Shown: positions 21,331 through 32,664 of the stretch, piece after piece
Numbering within the stretch: the stretch's first letter is position 1
Layout: each line of letters opens with the position of its first letter
NCBI RefSeq assembly: GCF_000003605.2
Contig: NW_003156740.1
Span: 246,291-278,954, forward strand
DNA length: 32,664 nt
Direction of reading: 5' to 3'
DNA from: Saccoglossus kowalevskii
Taxonomy: Eukaryota; Hemichordata; Enteropneusta; Harrimaniidae
Position numbers and translations under genes: made by a program
The notes under the pieces: generated by a model
The model's database searches: none
What the model saw: only the letters and a program-made list of their open reading frames with translations
Told to the model about the DNA's origin: nothing

Positions 21331-23085
21331 TGCATCTTTTTTGTGTCTAAAAGCAGGTTTATGTAATTCTATTGCTTCAAAAAAGAATATTTCCTGCCAT
21401 TACTTCAGTTTTGCATATTCCTCTCATCATTTTATCCTACATGTCTGCTTTTCTCCTTTCATTCTATTGTTTATCACCAGAGTGTTAAACGCATTGACAA
21501 TATATATATTGTATTGTTTCAAATTCATCCCTTGATATTTGTAATTATATTGGCATGATTCGTATTGACAGGTTAAGCATTTGCTGCGAACAGTACCACA
21601 CACCTATATATCACTTGACACACATGTAACTAATGTCTGTATTTGAGATGTGACATGTCACAATCAATTTAATTTAAAACGCCCTCGCTAATGTAAAAAT
21701 TATGTTTTAAATTTATATGAATGAAATCAAGAACAAACCGACATTGTCTAAAATAACAAAGATCTGTGTACTATGATAAATGTAAATATTCTATAAAGAA
21801 AGTGCAAGAAGTTTAGCGACAGAATACTTAGATTACGAGCAATTCAACCGCATTGACACAAACTCAATAGAACATGGGTCTGAGTATCTCTTCATACACA
21901 TTTGACAAATATGAACTCTTTCAATCAAGGCGTTGGATATTGTAAATTATTCAAAATGTCTCTCTAAAGCGGTGATTTTGAATCTAGTTGTCCCAAAGAA
22001 CAATAAATCAAAATAGTTCGTACAAACATAAGGTTTTCAAAAATTGTTGAAACTTGTGGGGATAATGCACGTTCATAGAAGGCAATCCTGTATGCAAATA
22101 AATAGGACGCACACGAGAGACAATACTGATGTTAGTATACATATGATAAACAGAATACCAAAATTCATGAACCAAGATATCAGATTTAATAAAATCACGT
22201 CGTAGTTTTCATAATAGTCGCTCATTGGATAATCTCTATATTCCAATTTATCGTATCATTAATAATTATGTTCCTGTCCCTGCACATTCCCGTGCTTTGC
22301 AATTTTCATTACCCTCGTCTGTTTTAAGTTTATGACACAATCTGTCGATAATTCACTAGTCTTGAGTAAACCTTCATTCGTGGTGGGCATACCATTTCAC
22401 TAGCTACTTTAGGGGGGAAATAGATTTTTTGGGACAAAACAAAAAATGCTTCACCACTCAACGACCATCCTGATTGCAATGTATTCTCTTAATATCTGAA
22501 ATGGCTGATTAGTTTTCGTTTCTATAGCCATATGAATCTGTTCCGACACCGTAAACATAAGATGATGCATTTGCAACTATGTTTGATCTTGCAGTGTAAT
22601 GAACTCATTGGTAAGTAAATAGTTTTCATTAATGGGGAATCCCCACCAAATGACACAAGTTCAGGTAACTGGAAATGTCACTTTAATTGTCACTATGCTA
22701 TGTTCCTCAAGCAATCGACCAATGACACGGTCAGAGGCCAACAACAGATAAGCGAAATTGGCATCAAAGACTTGGCTTAACTACTCGCACAAATGGCAAA
22801 TACTTTTGATCTTTCGATTTATTGCACAAAATAAAAAGCTTTATGGATTTACAGACCACAATTAATATCCGACAGCTCAAACACATTTACCTTGTGGAAG
22901 AAATTAATGACTCATAGTCATGTTTATGATAACACAATTATATGGACCGGGAATGATGTTATCATACAACTGGTACCAAATATTTTGTCTATTGTGTTAC
23001 AATAATTTCTTTTTTCAAATCAACATCAAACAGTGTTCATCTATCAAGGTGTTTGCTCACTCAGACGTGGCAATTCATGGGGTTC
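21331..23085. other. Intergenic region between convergent genes
   Basis: No coding exon is supported. It contains AT-rich single-copy-looking DNA. A minus-strand AATAAA (TTTATT at 22818-22823) lies about 260 bases past the stop of the death-domain gene and is a fair candidate for its polyadenylation signal. Confidence 0.6.
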
Positions 23086-26000
23086 TCAAAGTATGACTTC
23101 GTCCTCAAATGTTTTCTCAGTAAGGTCTTCTGCAACCAAATGCATGTCATTCTCAACTTCTTGTTCATCGTCCTCGTTGCATCCATCTAACAACATACGA
23201 ACTAAGTCTAATCTGTCCATTCCTGAAAACACTCTACATAGGTTATTTTTTGTGAACTCTTCTGGTTTTGTTCGGTACCAGAGTCTTAATACAAGTTCCC
23301 CCGGCAGGGCATTGTATCTGCAATACGCATTTTCGAAGTCATCAATTACTGAATAATCGAAGCCTAAAACGTCAATTAGAAGTCGTCTCCACCCAGTTTC
23401 ATCATCATTCAATAATTTCTCACTCAGTTTGACCACCATCTCATAGCTCAGCCATTGGAGTTTACGTTTCCGTTGAATGGTGTCTTGTATTAATTTATCA
23501 AGTACTGCACATTTTTCGCCAGGCTTAATCTGATACACAAAATGACAAATCATAAAAAAGTATATCAATAAGCATGAACCAGAAAACTAATGCGAAAACA
23601 TAGTACCTACATACACCATATCGCAATAGCGCTATTGTAGGAGATTTATGTTAGATTGTACGAGCAGGCGTGCTTTGTGATTCGCGTAGTTGGGTACGAT
23701 TCGGTCAAAACTATTCCGGAATGGCGATATGGTCTATTAGAGACGCATATTTTACATGTCGTTCGAGTGGAAACGTGCTTTGAAACGCACATGTTGTTTG
23801 TTTTTATAAAACATCTAAACACCATCAATAAAACACAATAACATATTTCTCTGCTGTTAACTGGTTCTTCGAACAGTTGCGTATTCGTAAAATACACTAT
23901 CATCGTTGAGAGAAATATGACTCGCATATAAATGATTGCACGAACAGATCCCAATAGCATATGGATTTTTTTTATCGGTTTGTATTAATTTCGTGTGAAC
24001 AAGAGATTCCATGGCCCTTATTCTTAAATTCCAGAATATTTTTTTTTTCAAAAACATTCCATAATATGCACATAAACAAACAAATCGTCGTTGACATGCA
24101 TAATACTTACATAGTTCATAAAGTTAGTAGCAATATTGAATATCGTCTTGTTGATCTCGATTTTACAGTAAAAATTATAGTACTGTTGGTCTTCATGACT
24201 GATAACAAGCTGGTGACATTCGTCAATGACGTCATCATTATTTTCTCCTCTTTCCAAAATGCGTTTCAGTTCGTCATAGGGGAATTCCTGAAATATTTAC
24301 ATATTTGCATAACGATTGTGCCAGGATTAAAACATTGTCACTTGGTATTTTGTTCTGAGTATGTCACAAAACCCGCTATTTTAGTCGGTCGTGTTTGTAG
24401 ATAACTATGTGGCAACACTGGTAAATATAAATTATTAGTTCATTTATATTAATTTTTCCATTGTCACACTTTTCTTTGATTGATGGACAGAGTATGAAAT
24501 AGAGAATAATAATGTTTGACTGGAAAAACTACGAAACATGAAATTCTGAAGTCGCTTGGTGGTAAGTAGAAGGTCACAGCGCGCGCCATGAACTAACTTT
24601 GAACAAGCCCACGATCTGACAAAATATCATGTGCACCAGAAAACCCACCAAATGTCTGTAGGCGGCACGGGTACCGGACTCGCTAGTTTCACTAGTAACC
24701 CATTTACTGTGCTGATTTAAATTATATATTGATTGCGTAACTACAACGGGTGAATTGGATAATTTGTAAAATATTCTTGTACTATTTGAATACAAAGCAT
24801 TACCTTATAGTCTGATCTACACCTGAATTTCCAACCGTTTGGTATCTCCGATACAGAAATCGTCAGTTTGTCATGTACGTCGATCAAACGTGTGTATAGC
24901 ACAATATGGTCATCACTAGTCTTCAATTGTACAACCTTTTCTCGCTGTGATATGTATGAAATATGATATATAGTTGAATAATAATATTCTTTTCCTATAA
25001 ACTACGCCCTCTCGCGGCAAAGTGTTCCCATGATGTCAATGGGTGAAACAAGGTTCGTTCAAAGCATCTATATCGTTTTGATGTTGATCTGTAGTCCTAC
25101 ATGGATGTAGATTATATTTTTTTGGAGACCCGATGACGAACACATTTTTCGATATTTACGACATTGCATTCACATATACATTTTGACGTCACAAAAACCT
25201 ACAGGAATGGTGTAATACTGAAGCAGTTTGAGGAGGGAAGTATTATAGTCCTTGTCATATTTATGTTGTGTTAAGACCTATTTGAATGCAATATATCCAA
25301 TTAATCTTGACTATTAACATATTAAAGATTCAATATGAATGAGAAAATGTGATTTTAAAATAGTGTCTGTTGAAGAATTACACTAAGATTATGTTTTATC
25401 GTTAACCGTTGTTTTTGTAACGCGACAAGATATTTGATCGATGAAACAATGATATTGTCTGATACATGTGCTATGCTTGTTTGATACCTATTATATAACA
25501 ATCCCTGTACATGCGTATTGTTGCATTTCACTGTGTTGCAAAGCCATTTTTTACGATTCATATTCTATGTTTTTAATAACATACAGTATCAAAAACAATC
25601 CGATGGTTTCGTCTATTATACTTTTTCAACTGGATGGTTTGAGGCAATAAAACAAAATGAATTGAAATCAAATGCAATTGTCAAACACTATTAGAAAATA
25701 CACATCATCGCCACCGGTAAGACTAGCACAACAACAAACGGAAGACATAAAATAGTGCATACTATTTCCATTGGATTTCTTTTCGTGTGAGTGATATAAA
25801 TATCAATAATCCAGGTTCCTCCAAAGCTTGGTCTTCCGGCAAATATTGCAACTTTCACAGTCAAGGGTATCTAAATTAATACCAAATGTTACAGATGAAA
25901 ATTAAACATATCAGATTGTATAACACATTCAAATATTTCAACAATAAACTTGAGAATCTATTTGTAAGTAGACGTGTCACACATACCAGGAAAGGTACAA

Positions 26001-29000
26001 ATGATATTTTGCATGTCACAAAGATTCGGATGTTTGTTTCATAACAATGACCATTGGTATTTTACCTTCTTAGCCACATGTGGTGATGGTGATGGTGTCT
26101 GGGGTGCTATAAAGATGACTTGCTCAGGCGTTGTTGCAGTCGACCCCGACTCACTCGTATTTCTACTTGCAGTAGATATGTTATCCGACGTGCGTTTTAC
26201 TCTGAGCTTTCTATCAACTGACATACGAATAAACGTAGCTTCCACTAATCCACTGGCATCTGAAGCTTTAGTACGGATGTATTTTCTGCCATCTGCATTG
26301 CATTCTTTCAAAATAAACACACTTTCACCATCGGAATATCCGTAATCGAAACATTCTAATTGTCTGTCCAAGTAACATGTCGGCTTCTTTCTTGACTTGT
26401 CAGACTTTGAACAGATTACAAGACGGTTGGTTAGAATATAGAGTCTATGTTCTCCTGCTGGGCTTCCACCAACACTTTCTGTAAGCGAGATATCGTAAAA
26501 CTGGTCTGTTGGAAAATTATATCATACAATCATTGTTACTAATTTATTTTTTATTTAATAATTGTAAAGACGTGACTGAATAAGTGTCACACGTCTGAAA
26601 CTGGATTACTGTAACAATGAACTTATTCCCACCCACGCTATGTTGAAACTATGAGACCGCCACCGTAATACTGACTTACCAATGCTGGTTTTGTACAATA
26701 ATTGGATTGGGGTAGCGATGATACGACGGTATATTAATACTAATATTGTGCCTGGCGGCATTGTTTCCAATATTTATATACGTCTGAAACGTTGTGTAAC
26801 TTCACTGAAACAATAAGCCCATATTTATTAGGATTGTAACTAACTGTTCCAGATAGAATACTGTCTACAGAATGTAACAGACAGTTTTAATTAGCAAAAC
26901 TAATCATCCCTATAAAAAGGTGACCTATTTGCCTAAGAACTTAGTTATGCCTGCCCAGCGGAAAGCTCACCACAAGAACTAAACGAGACGGACTACAGGT
27001 AAAAACAGTTCAATAGATAAATATTCAGTTTTAATGACCAAAACAGGAATTTATTTACCGAGGTACAGCCAAGCTCAATAATTTCGTGGAGCAAACACGT
27101 GTTGAACAGAAAGAATAAAAATACCCCAATTTCAATTTATTCTGCCATAAATTGTACTCTCGGAAGATTGACTAAAAATGTTTGATGTCAACGGCCTATT
27201 GTTTAGAGAAAATACTGGTCATTTTTAGAACGCTTGTGATTCACAAAAGTCCAATACATCCTTAAAATACTCACTGTCTTCTAGCAATTCGCTCAGAATA
27301 TTTTCTTTCCATGCTACTAACGTATTCTTCTCCCCATCGGACACAGACATACGCCGCATATAGGGCAGCCTTTTGAGCGAGATTGTCCTTTCATTTCCGT
27401 CATCATCTTTATAGACAATGACAAGTTTACGACCCCGTGTTTTTCTTGCACAAATATCCACAGTGCAGAAATTATCTTGCGTCAACTGGTAATACTTCCA
27501 AATGACAGAATCTTCAGGGTGCTTATATAAGTTAATATTCACTGTGAAGTGCAGATAAATAATTTATCAGTCATCAAAGGTAATGTGTCAATTTATGATA
27601 ATTCCTGACAAATCTTCACCGCCCGGTTTGGCAAGATTCGCAATATTTTTGTTATACCACAGACCTTAGAAAACTGGGGCATGTAACTTAGACTAAAGAT
27701 AATTCAAATTCCTGAATGCAGGGTGGGTTATAAATTCCAGTGCAGTTAATGTCTTATTCATATAACTGGTATACATAGCATATGCATATTTAGTTGTTAC
27801 CTTTCAATGAATTTGTTTGAAAAGTAGTGCTGTGCCAAAGTTTCCATTATTATAACATTTGTTACTATGATACGGAGTTTGTTTACTCTTGTCGGCAGTT
27901 TTTTTTTATTGTAGAGGAATACAATCTGTCACCAACACAATTGCACTCGTATCAATATATTAAATTGAAGTATTAAGTTTTGATAAATATATTCATTCTG
28001 CTTATATTCTAACCACAAAGTTTGCTCATTGTGTGTAGCTGCACCCCGGCAGCCATTTTTAGCGGATGCAACAGAACATCCAAGACGTGAATTAGGTCGG
28101 TGATTATAACTCATGGTACATTTACGGAAAATCCACAGTTACATATTCCTGTTCTCTAAGGTCTATGGATGTGCATTTGCTGTGCTGCCATTGTGGGCAA
28201 TATTAATTATTATATTTTATCATGTTATTTTACGTGCTATATTGTGTAATATGATGACAATAAATCAGTATTTAACTTACAAACATTTCCGGGAATATTA
28301 CAGTCCCAGCCTGTTACTTCCAGTTCAGCTGTAACACGTCGCTGTAACAGAAAACAAATACAAAAGCTGTAAATTATAATTTGTGATAGAATGTTGATGA
28401 TTACGAATATATTGTTAAAATCATTTAAATATTTTGTAATCCTTTTTTAAAGAAAACTAATAGTTTCCATTCAATCGTATTCGAATCAAAAACTGTCGTA
28501 ACCACCATTCGGTGGGATAAAAATAACCAAATGTCTCTGCCATATTCCACGCAGTTAAAATTTAACAAACACAATTAAATATATGGACAAATCTGTGAGT
28601 GAAACGTACATCTTCTTCAGGCATATAAGCGGAAATGACGATGTATGGTGTATAATAGTACATGTTTGTATTTATACGCGCGAATAAGAAAAAAAAGCAC
28701 TGTAGCTAACAATAATATATTCAATAGTAGTGAGTTGGTTATTTGTTGAAACATAGCCACGGTACCTATTTTCAGGTTGAGTACCACGTAACCCCACAAC
28801 ACGCCAGAGTCAGCTACAATTTGTTAAACGGCACTTCAATATTTTTTTTTCAATTTATTTTCGCAAGGATTCCCAGCATTGATAACAATTCTTTTATTTT
28901 CTCAGTTTCTATTGACTGTGATTTGTTCAACAAACGAAAACTTGATTGAAACGGAGATGTAGTCAATCGCAAATGAGTGTCACATGTACGAATTAATATC

Positions 29001-30756
29001 TGAACTGTTGGTCCATTTATTTGCAGTTCAACTAACCGTTAATATAGTGAGCATCCTCGATGACTTGAGTGAATTTGTTTTAATTTTTACTGGGAGTTTC
29101 AAGCGTTTCATGCTTAATTTGGCAACATGCATACTGCAAATATAACCCACATGACTAGGAAATCCGTTGTACATAACTATACCATCACCGGTTACCAAGG
29201 GAAAATCTTCGTTATTTGTAAAACATTCTCATTTAAAATTGTAAAAATAAATTACATCACGTAAAACGTGTCTCATTTTTATTTGGGACTGCAAAGTGGC
29301 ACTGATTGCGAAATTGTTAGGTGCCGGACATATAACACGAATAAACGTTTTCGAAATACTTCTGTTTTTTTTTTAGAAGATTGGCATTATAATAGTTGTG
29401 ATTCAAAATATATTAGCCTGACCATCAAGTCAGTCAGTCAGTCAGTAGACTGACTACTACATCACGTGACTCATTTAAAGAAATAATGTTGAGCCCTGTT
29501 TATTGTCACTAGATTTGTTTTAATGCGATGCAGAAGTTGCACTCGTTTTCATCATTGGAGAACAACCTCGGACTGAATCTATCTAAATAGCCAGTAAATC
29601 CAGACAGTTTTCATCAAAGAAATTGTCCCATTCACCAATAGCAACTTTTTAAATTAAGGCTGAATTTTTGCTCAAGAAACGTCGGAAGTGTGTCTTTGCT
29701 TGTCGCCAACTAGGTATTCGGGTAGGATCTTCTAATATTGGAGACCTTTCTCGGGGATAACAGCTCGTTCACTCTGATAAATACACACACGATAGTCGAA
29801 GCCGAAGTCACCGCTGCAAGCCGTAACTTTATTCACCTATTTACAGAAATTATATAAAGTTATGCATTCTCGAAATTTGTTTGACAAAAGCTCTGCCCTC
29901 TGAATTTGGACTTAACAATCTCATGATAATGACTCGTCATATCCGAAGCTTAAGCCAATCGCTTCCGTTAAAATTATTAGTATTACATAATGTCACTTCT
30001 GGGGTTGTTTTGTATCTAGCAACGGCGACTTCGAGAGTCCAGATTATAGTTATTAATGGCGGACAGTTTCACAGATCGTTACACTTGGTTAGGGTCACAC
30101 GGGGTCAATTACTCGCTTTAAACTGATGACGTCATATACTAGTATGTCAAACAATAACGTCAACTCAGGTTAACACAGGTCTATAACCATCAGAATAATC
30201 TGTCATAAAATTACGTTTATACCTTTCCCGGAAATATTGTCCACTAACCCAAAATGCAAATAATATTACACAGGATGCGAGCGACATCGAAATGCGCTGA
30301 TAATAACTGTATGTCAAAGTACGAGAACTTTAATATAAGCACCCCGGCTTATGTATGACCTATTCCTCAGAGGTCAGTCAGCCACATTGTAAACACAATT
30401 GAACAATTCTCACCACGTTAATGGAGCCATTAGATAATAAATTCCGTCTTTGCTTAAACCTAATTGCAAAGCTTCAAATGTAACTTTTTTCCTTTTCTCA
30501 GTCGTGATATCATTTCCCGAATATACAATGTGGACATCTCTCCGAGTCGCTCGCACGGTATTGTTAACCCCTCTCAGTAATTCATTATTGCCCCGACAAT
30601 TCAAAATGAGTATGGGATGATCGGGGTGAAACAATGCACACTCACCGTAAGTTTTTTAGTAGTCTGTTTAACCGTCACATTCCCACTGAACAGCAGGTCA
30701 GATTTTAGCACCACACGCTGCTTGTGTTGTTCTTGATGCAGTTCACAGTCCGCCAT
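23086..30756 (-). CDS. PH-PTB-UPA-death domain protein, eight coding exons
   Basis: Exons in coding order: 30756-30646, 28341-28281, 27541-27275, 26505-26066, 25870-25763, 24944-24804, 24287-24111, 23529-23086. All have GT/AG borders and compatible phases; the sum is 582 codons plus stop. Residues about 18-143 read as a PH-like fold: strands such as LLFSGNVTVKQ and KLVIVYKDD, then a final helix with TLVAWKENILSELL. Residues about 147-242 resemble an IRS/DOK-type PTB: FYDISLTES, LYILTNRLVICSK, then LECFDYGYSDGESVFILK. Residues 243-293 are a Ser/Thr/Pro linker. Residues 294 to about 430 resemble the UPA domain of UNC5/PIDD/ankyrin: LTISVSEIPNGWKFRC, EFPYDELKRI, YYNFYCKIEI, FNIATNF. Residues about 455-550 form a death domain: GWRRLLIDVLGF, PGELVLRLWY, RLDLVRMLLDG. 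No signal peptide or membrane segment is seen. The start is the first ATG after an in-frame stop, with a purine at -3 and G at +4. Inferred role: cytosolic adaptor joining membrane or receptor signals to death-fold complexes. The domain names come from reading patterns, not from a search. Confidence 0.82.
24945..25762 (-). other. Intron of the death-domain gene between UPA exons
   Basis: Donor GTATGC at 25762 and acceptor CATATCACAG at 24945. No repeat or nested gene is recognised; the overlapping open frames at 25355-25561 (minus) and 25468-25650 (plus) are opposite-strand readings of the same AT-rich DNA. Confidence 0.65.
28342..30645 (-). other. First intron of the death-domain gene
   Basis: About 2.3 kb from a strong donor (ACG followed by GTGAGT) to the acceptor TTTTCTGTTACAG. 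It includes an open frame that continues past the donor to 30410, a candidate 21-nt microexon at 30223-30243, a CRE-like palindrome TGACGTCA at 30127-30134 and a short (CAGT)n run near 29428-29446. Confidence 0.7.
29428..29446. repeat. (CAGT)n short tandem repeat
   Basis: About four to five tetranucleotide units reading AAGTCAGTCAGTCAGTCAGT, followed by AGACTGACT, which gives the stretch a weak foldback. It is intronic. Confidence 0.8.
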
Positions 30757-32473
30757 TGCAGTATAGTAGTACCAGCGCTCACAATCGGTCACATATCTTA
30801 ACTAAACCTTGTCAAACCATTGATCATAACAGAGTTCAAACGAGGCATGTCCGTTGTAATATATGTAAGCACAGAATAAGTAGTTCAGTATCACACGTTA
30901 AGGTGTAACAATCCATTCATATACCACTATAGCATGGTATGCCTCACGTTATTCATCTCAATGAAACAAGTGTACATAACCGAGATAGGGGGTCAACATT
31001 CAAATTTTATCCCGGATGTTAATACATACCCTTGCAGAGTTCATGTCGTTCGCATGCATTCAACCTAACAAATGAGGGGGGTGTGTTATATCACCTTTTG
31101 TACCTAGGTCGAAATATTTAAAGTATTTTATCATATAAAAATACATCGTATTTATCAGAAATTTCCAAGAATATTATTAATTTATTTTTTTCTCAGAGTA
31201 TTTTACTTTTTAGAATTTTTTGTACATTTCAATGGAGTCTGAAGGCCGTTACTTATGCAAATAATATTCGTATGAGTAATTAATAACTTTCTTGTATAGT
31301 CATAACAATGTTGCACTGAACCTTGTAACAACCTTCCGTTGTAAAAAAAAAAGTTGTTATGCGCAATAATAAGCATTTGAAACTGTTTTGGCGCATCGAT
31401 GCATATCCTGTAAGTCTGAGTTACAGTCTGACAACGTAGGAGTCAATACTACCCTATCCTAAGAGTCAGGCCAATTAGAGAGCAGTTTTGTTCTGCCTTG
31501 TATATATGATTCGACTCAACAGCAATGTAACAACAATGCCTTCTACGTTCTCATAACTGATTAGAAACACGTTGTCATCCATCCGTGTCATATTACCTCG
31601 TCGTAATTGTGTATACATTTTGAATACATGTATCACGATGTAATCTGAGAGGAGTACATTTGACTCACAAACGCAGTTCTGATTGTGATTCGGGTCCGGG
31701 TGAACTTGTTGAATTTACAATGGTAGTTTGCGTATACTAGAGTTTGAAATCGTTCATAATAATACTAGTGCGGGCAATATACACAAGGCAAGTAAACGCT
31801 GCATAGTTGCATAGACAGTGTGGTCGCTCATTTTTCTAATTAAATATTCAAATAATGTACAAATGTAATAAGCAAATCGTTTATTTGTATGTTACCGTGG
31901 CATGGATGTCCTCCTTACCTAAGACAAAAAATAAATATTCCAAAGTGAGACTTTAACATATTGTTTCCATAACATTAGATCATTTGATAGCGGCAATCGG
32001 AAAGTCTCTCGTTATACTGCAATGTTCACCAAGAATTGTGTACGGAGTTTGCTAATTCCCGTACGAATCTTGTTTGCATCCGCTGAAAATACAATTAAAC
32101 CTCGCAACACTACGAAACACAATTCTCATCCATATTAAATATTTCAGTTTCACTCTTAGCAGTGCACTTATAAGTTACCAGAGTGTATCACAATTGATAG
32201 ATATTCAGTTCAAGTTATCACACAATATACATAACCTTCAATATAAAACTTACATGAGTGATTGAGACTCATATAGCCTCTGTTCATCATGTTATTATTA
32301 TATACACATTATATGTTGTTTAACTGTAATTCTAGGGTGTGACATACTTTTGCTTGGGTCATTCCTTTAATTTATTTGCGACAATTCTCTGTCTTGTATT
32401 GTTAACTATCTGCCCTTGTTTCCAAACAATATGTACTCCACAAAACGTGAAAAACGGATTAAGCACAATGCTC
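30757..32473. other. Region upstream of the death-domain gene
   Basis: Holds the promoter of the minus-strand gene, which I cannot place precisely, and otherwise AT-rich DNA. No coding exon is supported: the open frames at 32074-32265 and 32339-32542 (plus) are short, without domains, and the latter runs through a CA microsatellite. Confidence 0.6.

Positions 32474-32501
<28 letters not shown>
32474..32501. repeat. (CA)n microsatellite
   Basis: About fourteen CA units directly before family C copy 2. The arrangement parallels the (AC)n tract and family C copy at 3698-3878. Confidence 0.95.
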
Positions 32502-32504
<3 letters not shown>

Positions 32505-32533
32505 TTGTATTGCAATATGTTCCGAGGACTTCA

Positions 32534-32654
32534 TTGGATTAACTTTTAATATAGTTGAATTAACTTTTAATATAGTTGCGATATGAACTCGATTAAAACG
32601 CGTTCCTATATAGGGTTGCGTTTTAATTGGAGTTTAATTAAACTCAATTACAAT
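32534..32654 (+). repeat. AT-rich interspersed repeat, family C, copy 2
   Basis: Same block order as 3760-3878: TTGGATTAACTTTTAATATAG, a second TTTTAATATAGTTGCG, then CCTATATAGGGTTGCG, then AGTTTAATTAAACTCAATTA. About 121 bp are visible and the element may continue past the window end. The two copies are similar enough that it is probably a moderately young family. Confidence 0.85.
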
Positions 32655-32664
32655 GCAATACAAT

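Noticed and set aside
24223-24236. CRE-like TGACGTCA in the exon at 24111-24287
   Set aside because: It sits in conserved coding sequence (the NDDVID residues of the UPA region) far from the promoter, so it is most likely a coincidence of codon use.
28617-28802. Hydrophobic 61-codon minus-strand frame resembling a membrane segment of the death-domain gene
   Set aside because: It has no phase-compatible splice sites with exons 1 and 2, which join directly in phase 0, and its hydrophobicity follows from AT-rich sequence.
29881-30126. 81-codon plus-strand frame that includes ATGGCGGACAG and ends near a CRE palindrome
   Set aside because: It lies within the first intron of the death-domain gene on the opposite strand, has no recognisable domain and no clear donor. 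The ATGGCGG likeness to the gene's own start is probably chance.

Overview
This is an AT-rich window of nuclear DNA from an invertebrate animal. Evidence: split genes with consensus GT/AG introns, AATAAA signals, MITE-like inverted-repeat elements, microsatellites, and proteins of the animal families RPSA, TEDC2 and UPA-death. The sequence does not let me name the phylum; a lophotrochozoan or invertebrate deuterostome would fit the repeat style and the death-domain gene. Most of the window is intron or intergenic DNA. Real coding sequence is about 1.8 kb (TEDC2), 0.97 kb (RPSA) and 1.75 kb (a death-domain gene), plus one unexplained terminal exon.

Layout. 1-3434: intergenic DNA with a hairpin and a MITE-like copy. 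3435-14703 (minus): a nine-exon gene that I identify as TEDC2, the tubulin epsilon/delta complex subunit of centrioles; its introns carry most of the repeats. 14704-14990: a compact promoter region between two head-to-head genes, with a YY1-type AAGATGGCGGC motif over the TEDC2 start codon and a pyrimidine (5' TOP-like) tract on the plus strand followed by a GTAAGT donor, which I take as the untranslated first exon of RPSA. 16555-20110 (plus): RPSA, the 40S ribosomal protein SA / laminin-receptor protein, six coding exons, 323 residues, intact. 20389-20600 (plus): what looks like a terminal coding exon with its own polyadenylation signal and no visible upstream partner. 20690-21330: a degenerate minisatellite. 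23086-30756 (minus): an eight-exon gene of about 582 residues, tail to tail with RPSA. 30757-32664: intergenic DNA ending in a repeat that matches one at 3.7-3.9 kb.

The most interesting object is the third gene. Joining its exons in phase gives an N-terminal PH-like domain, an IRS/DOK-type PTB-like domain, a Ser/Thr-rich linker, a UPA domain and a death domain. The C-terminal half resembles the cytoplasmic end of UNC5 netrin receptors without ZU5, transmembrane or extracellular parts. The N-terminal half resembles the PH-PTB module of DOK/IRS adaptors. I do not recall a described family with this order; it would be a soluble adaptor linking membrane or receptor signals to death-fold assembly. 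The three genes do not form an obvious pathway; TEDC2 and RPSA probably share a promoter region only by position.
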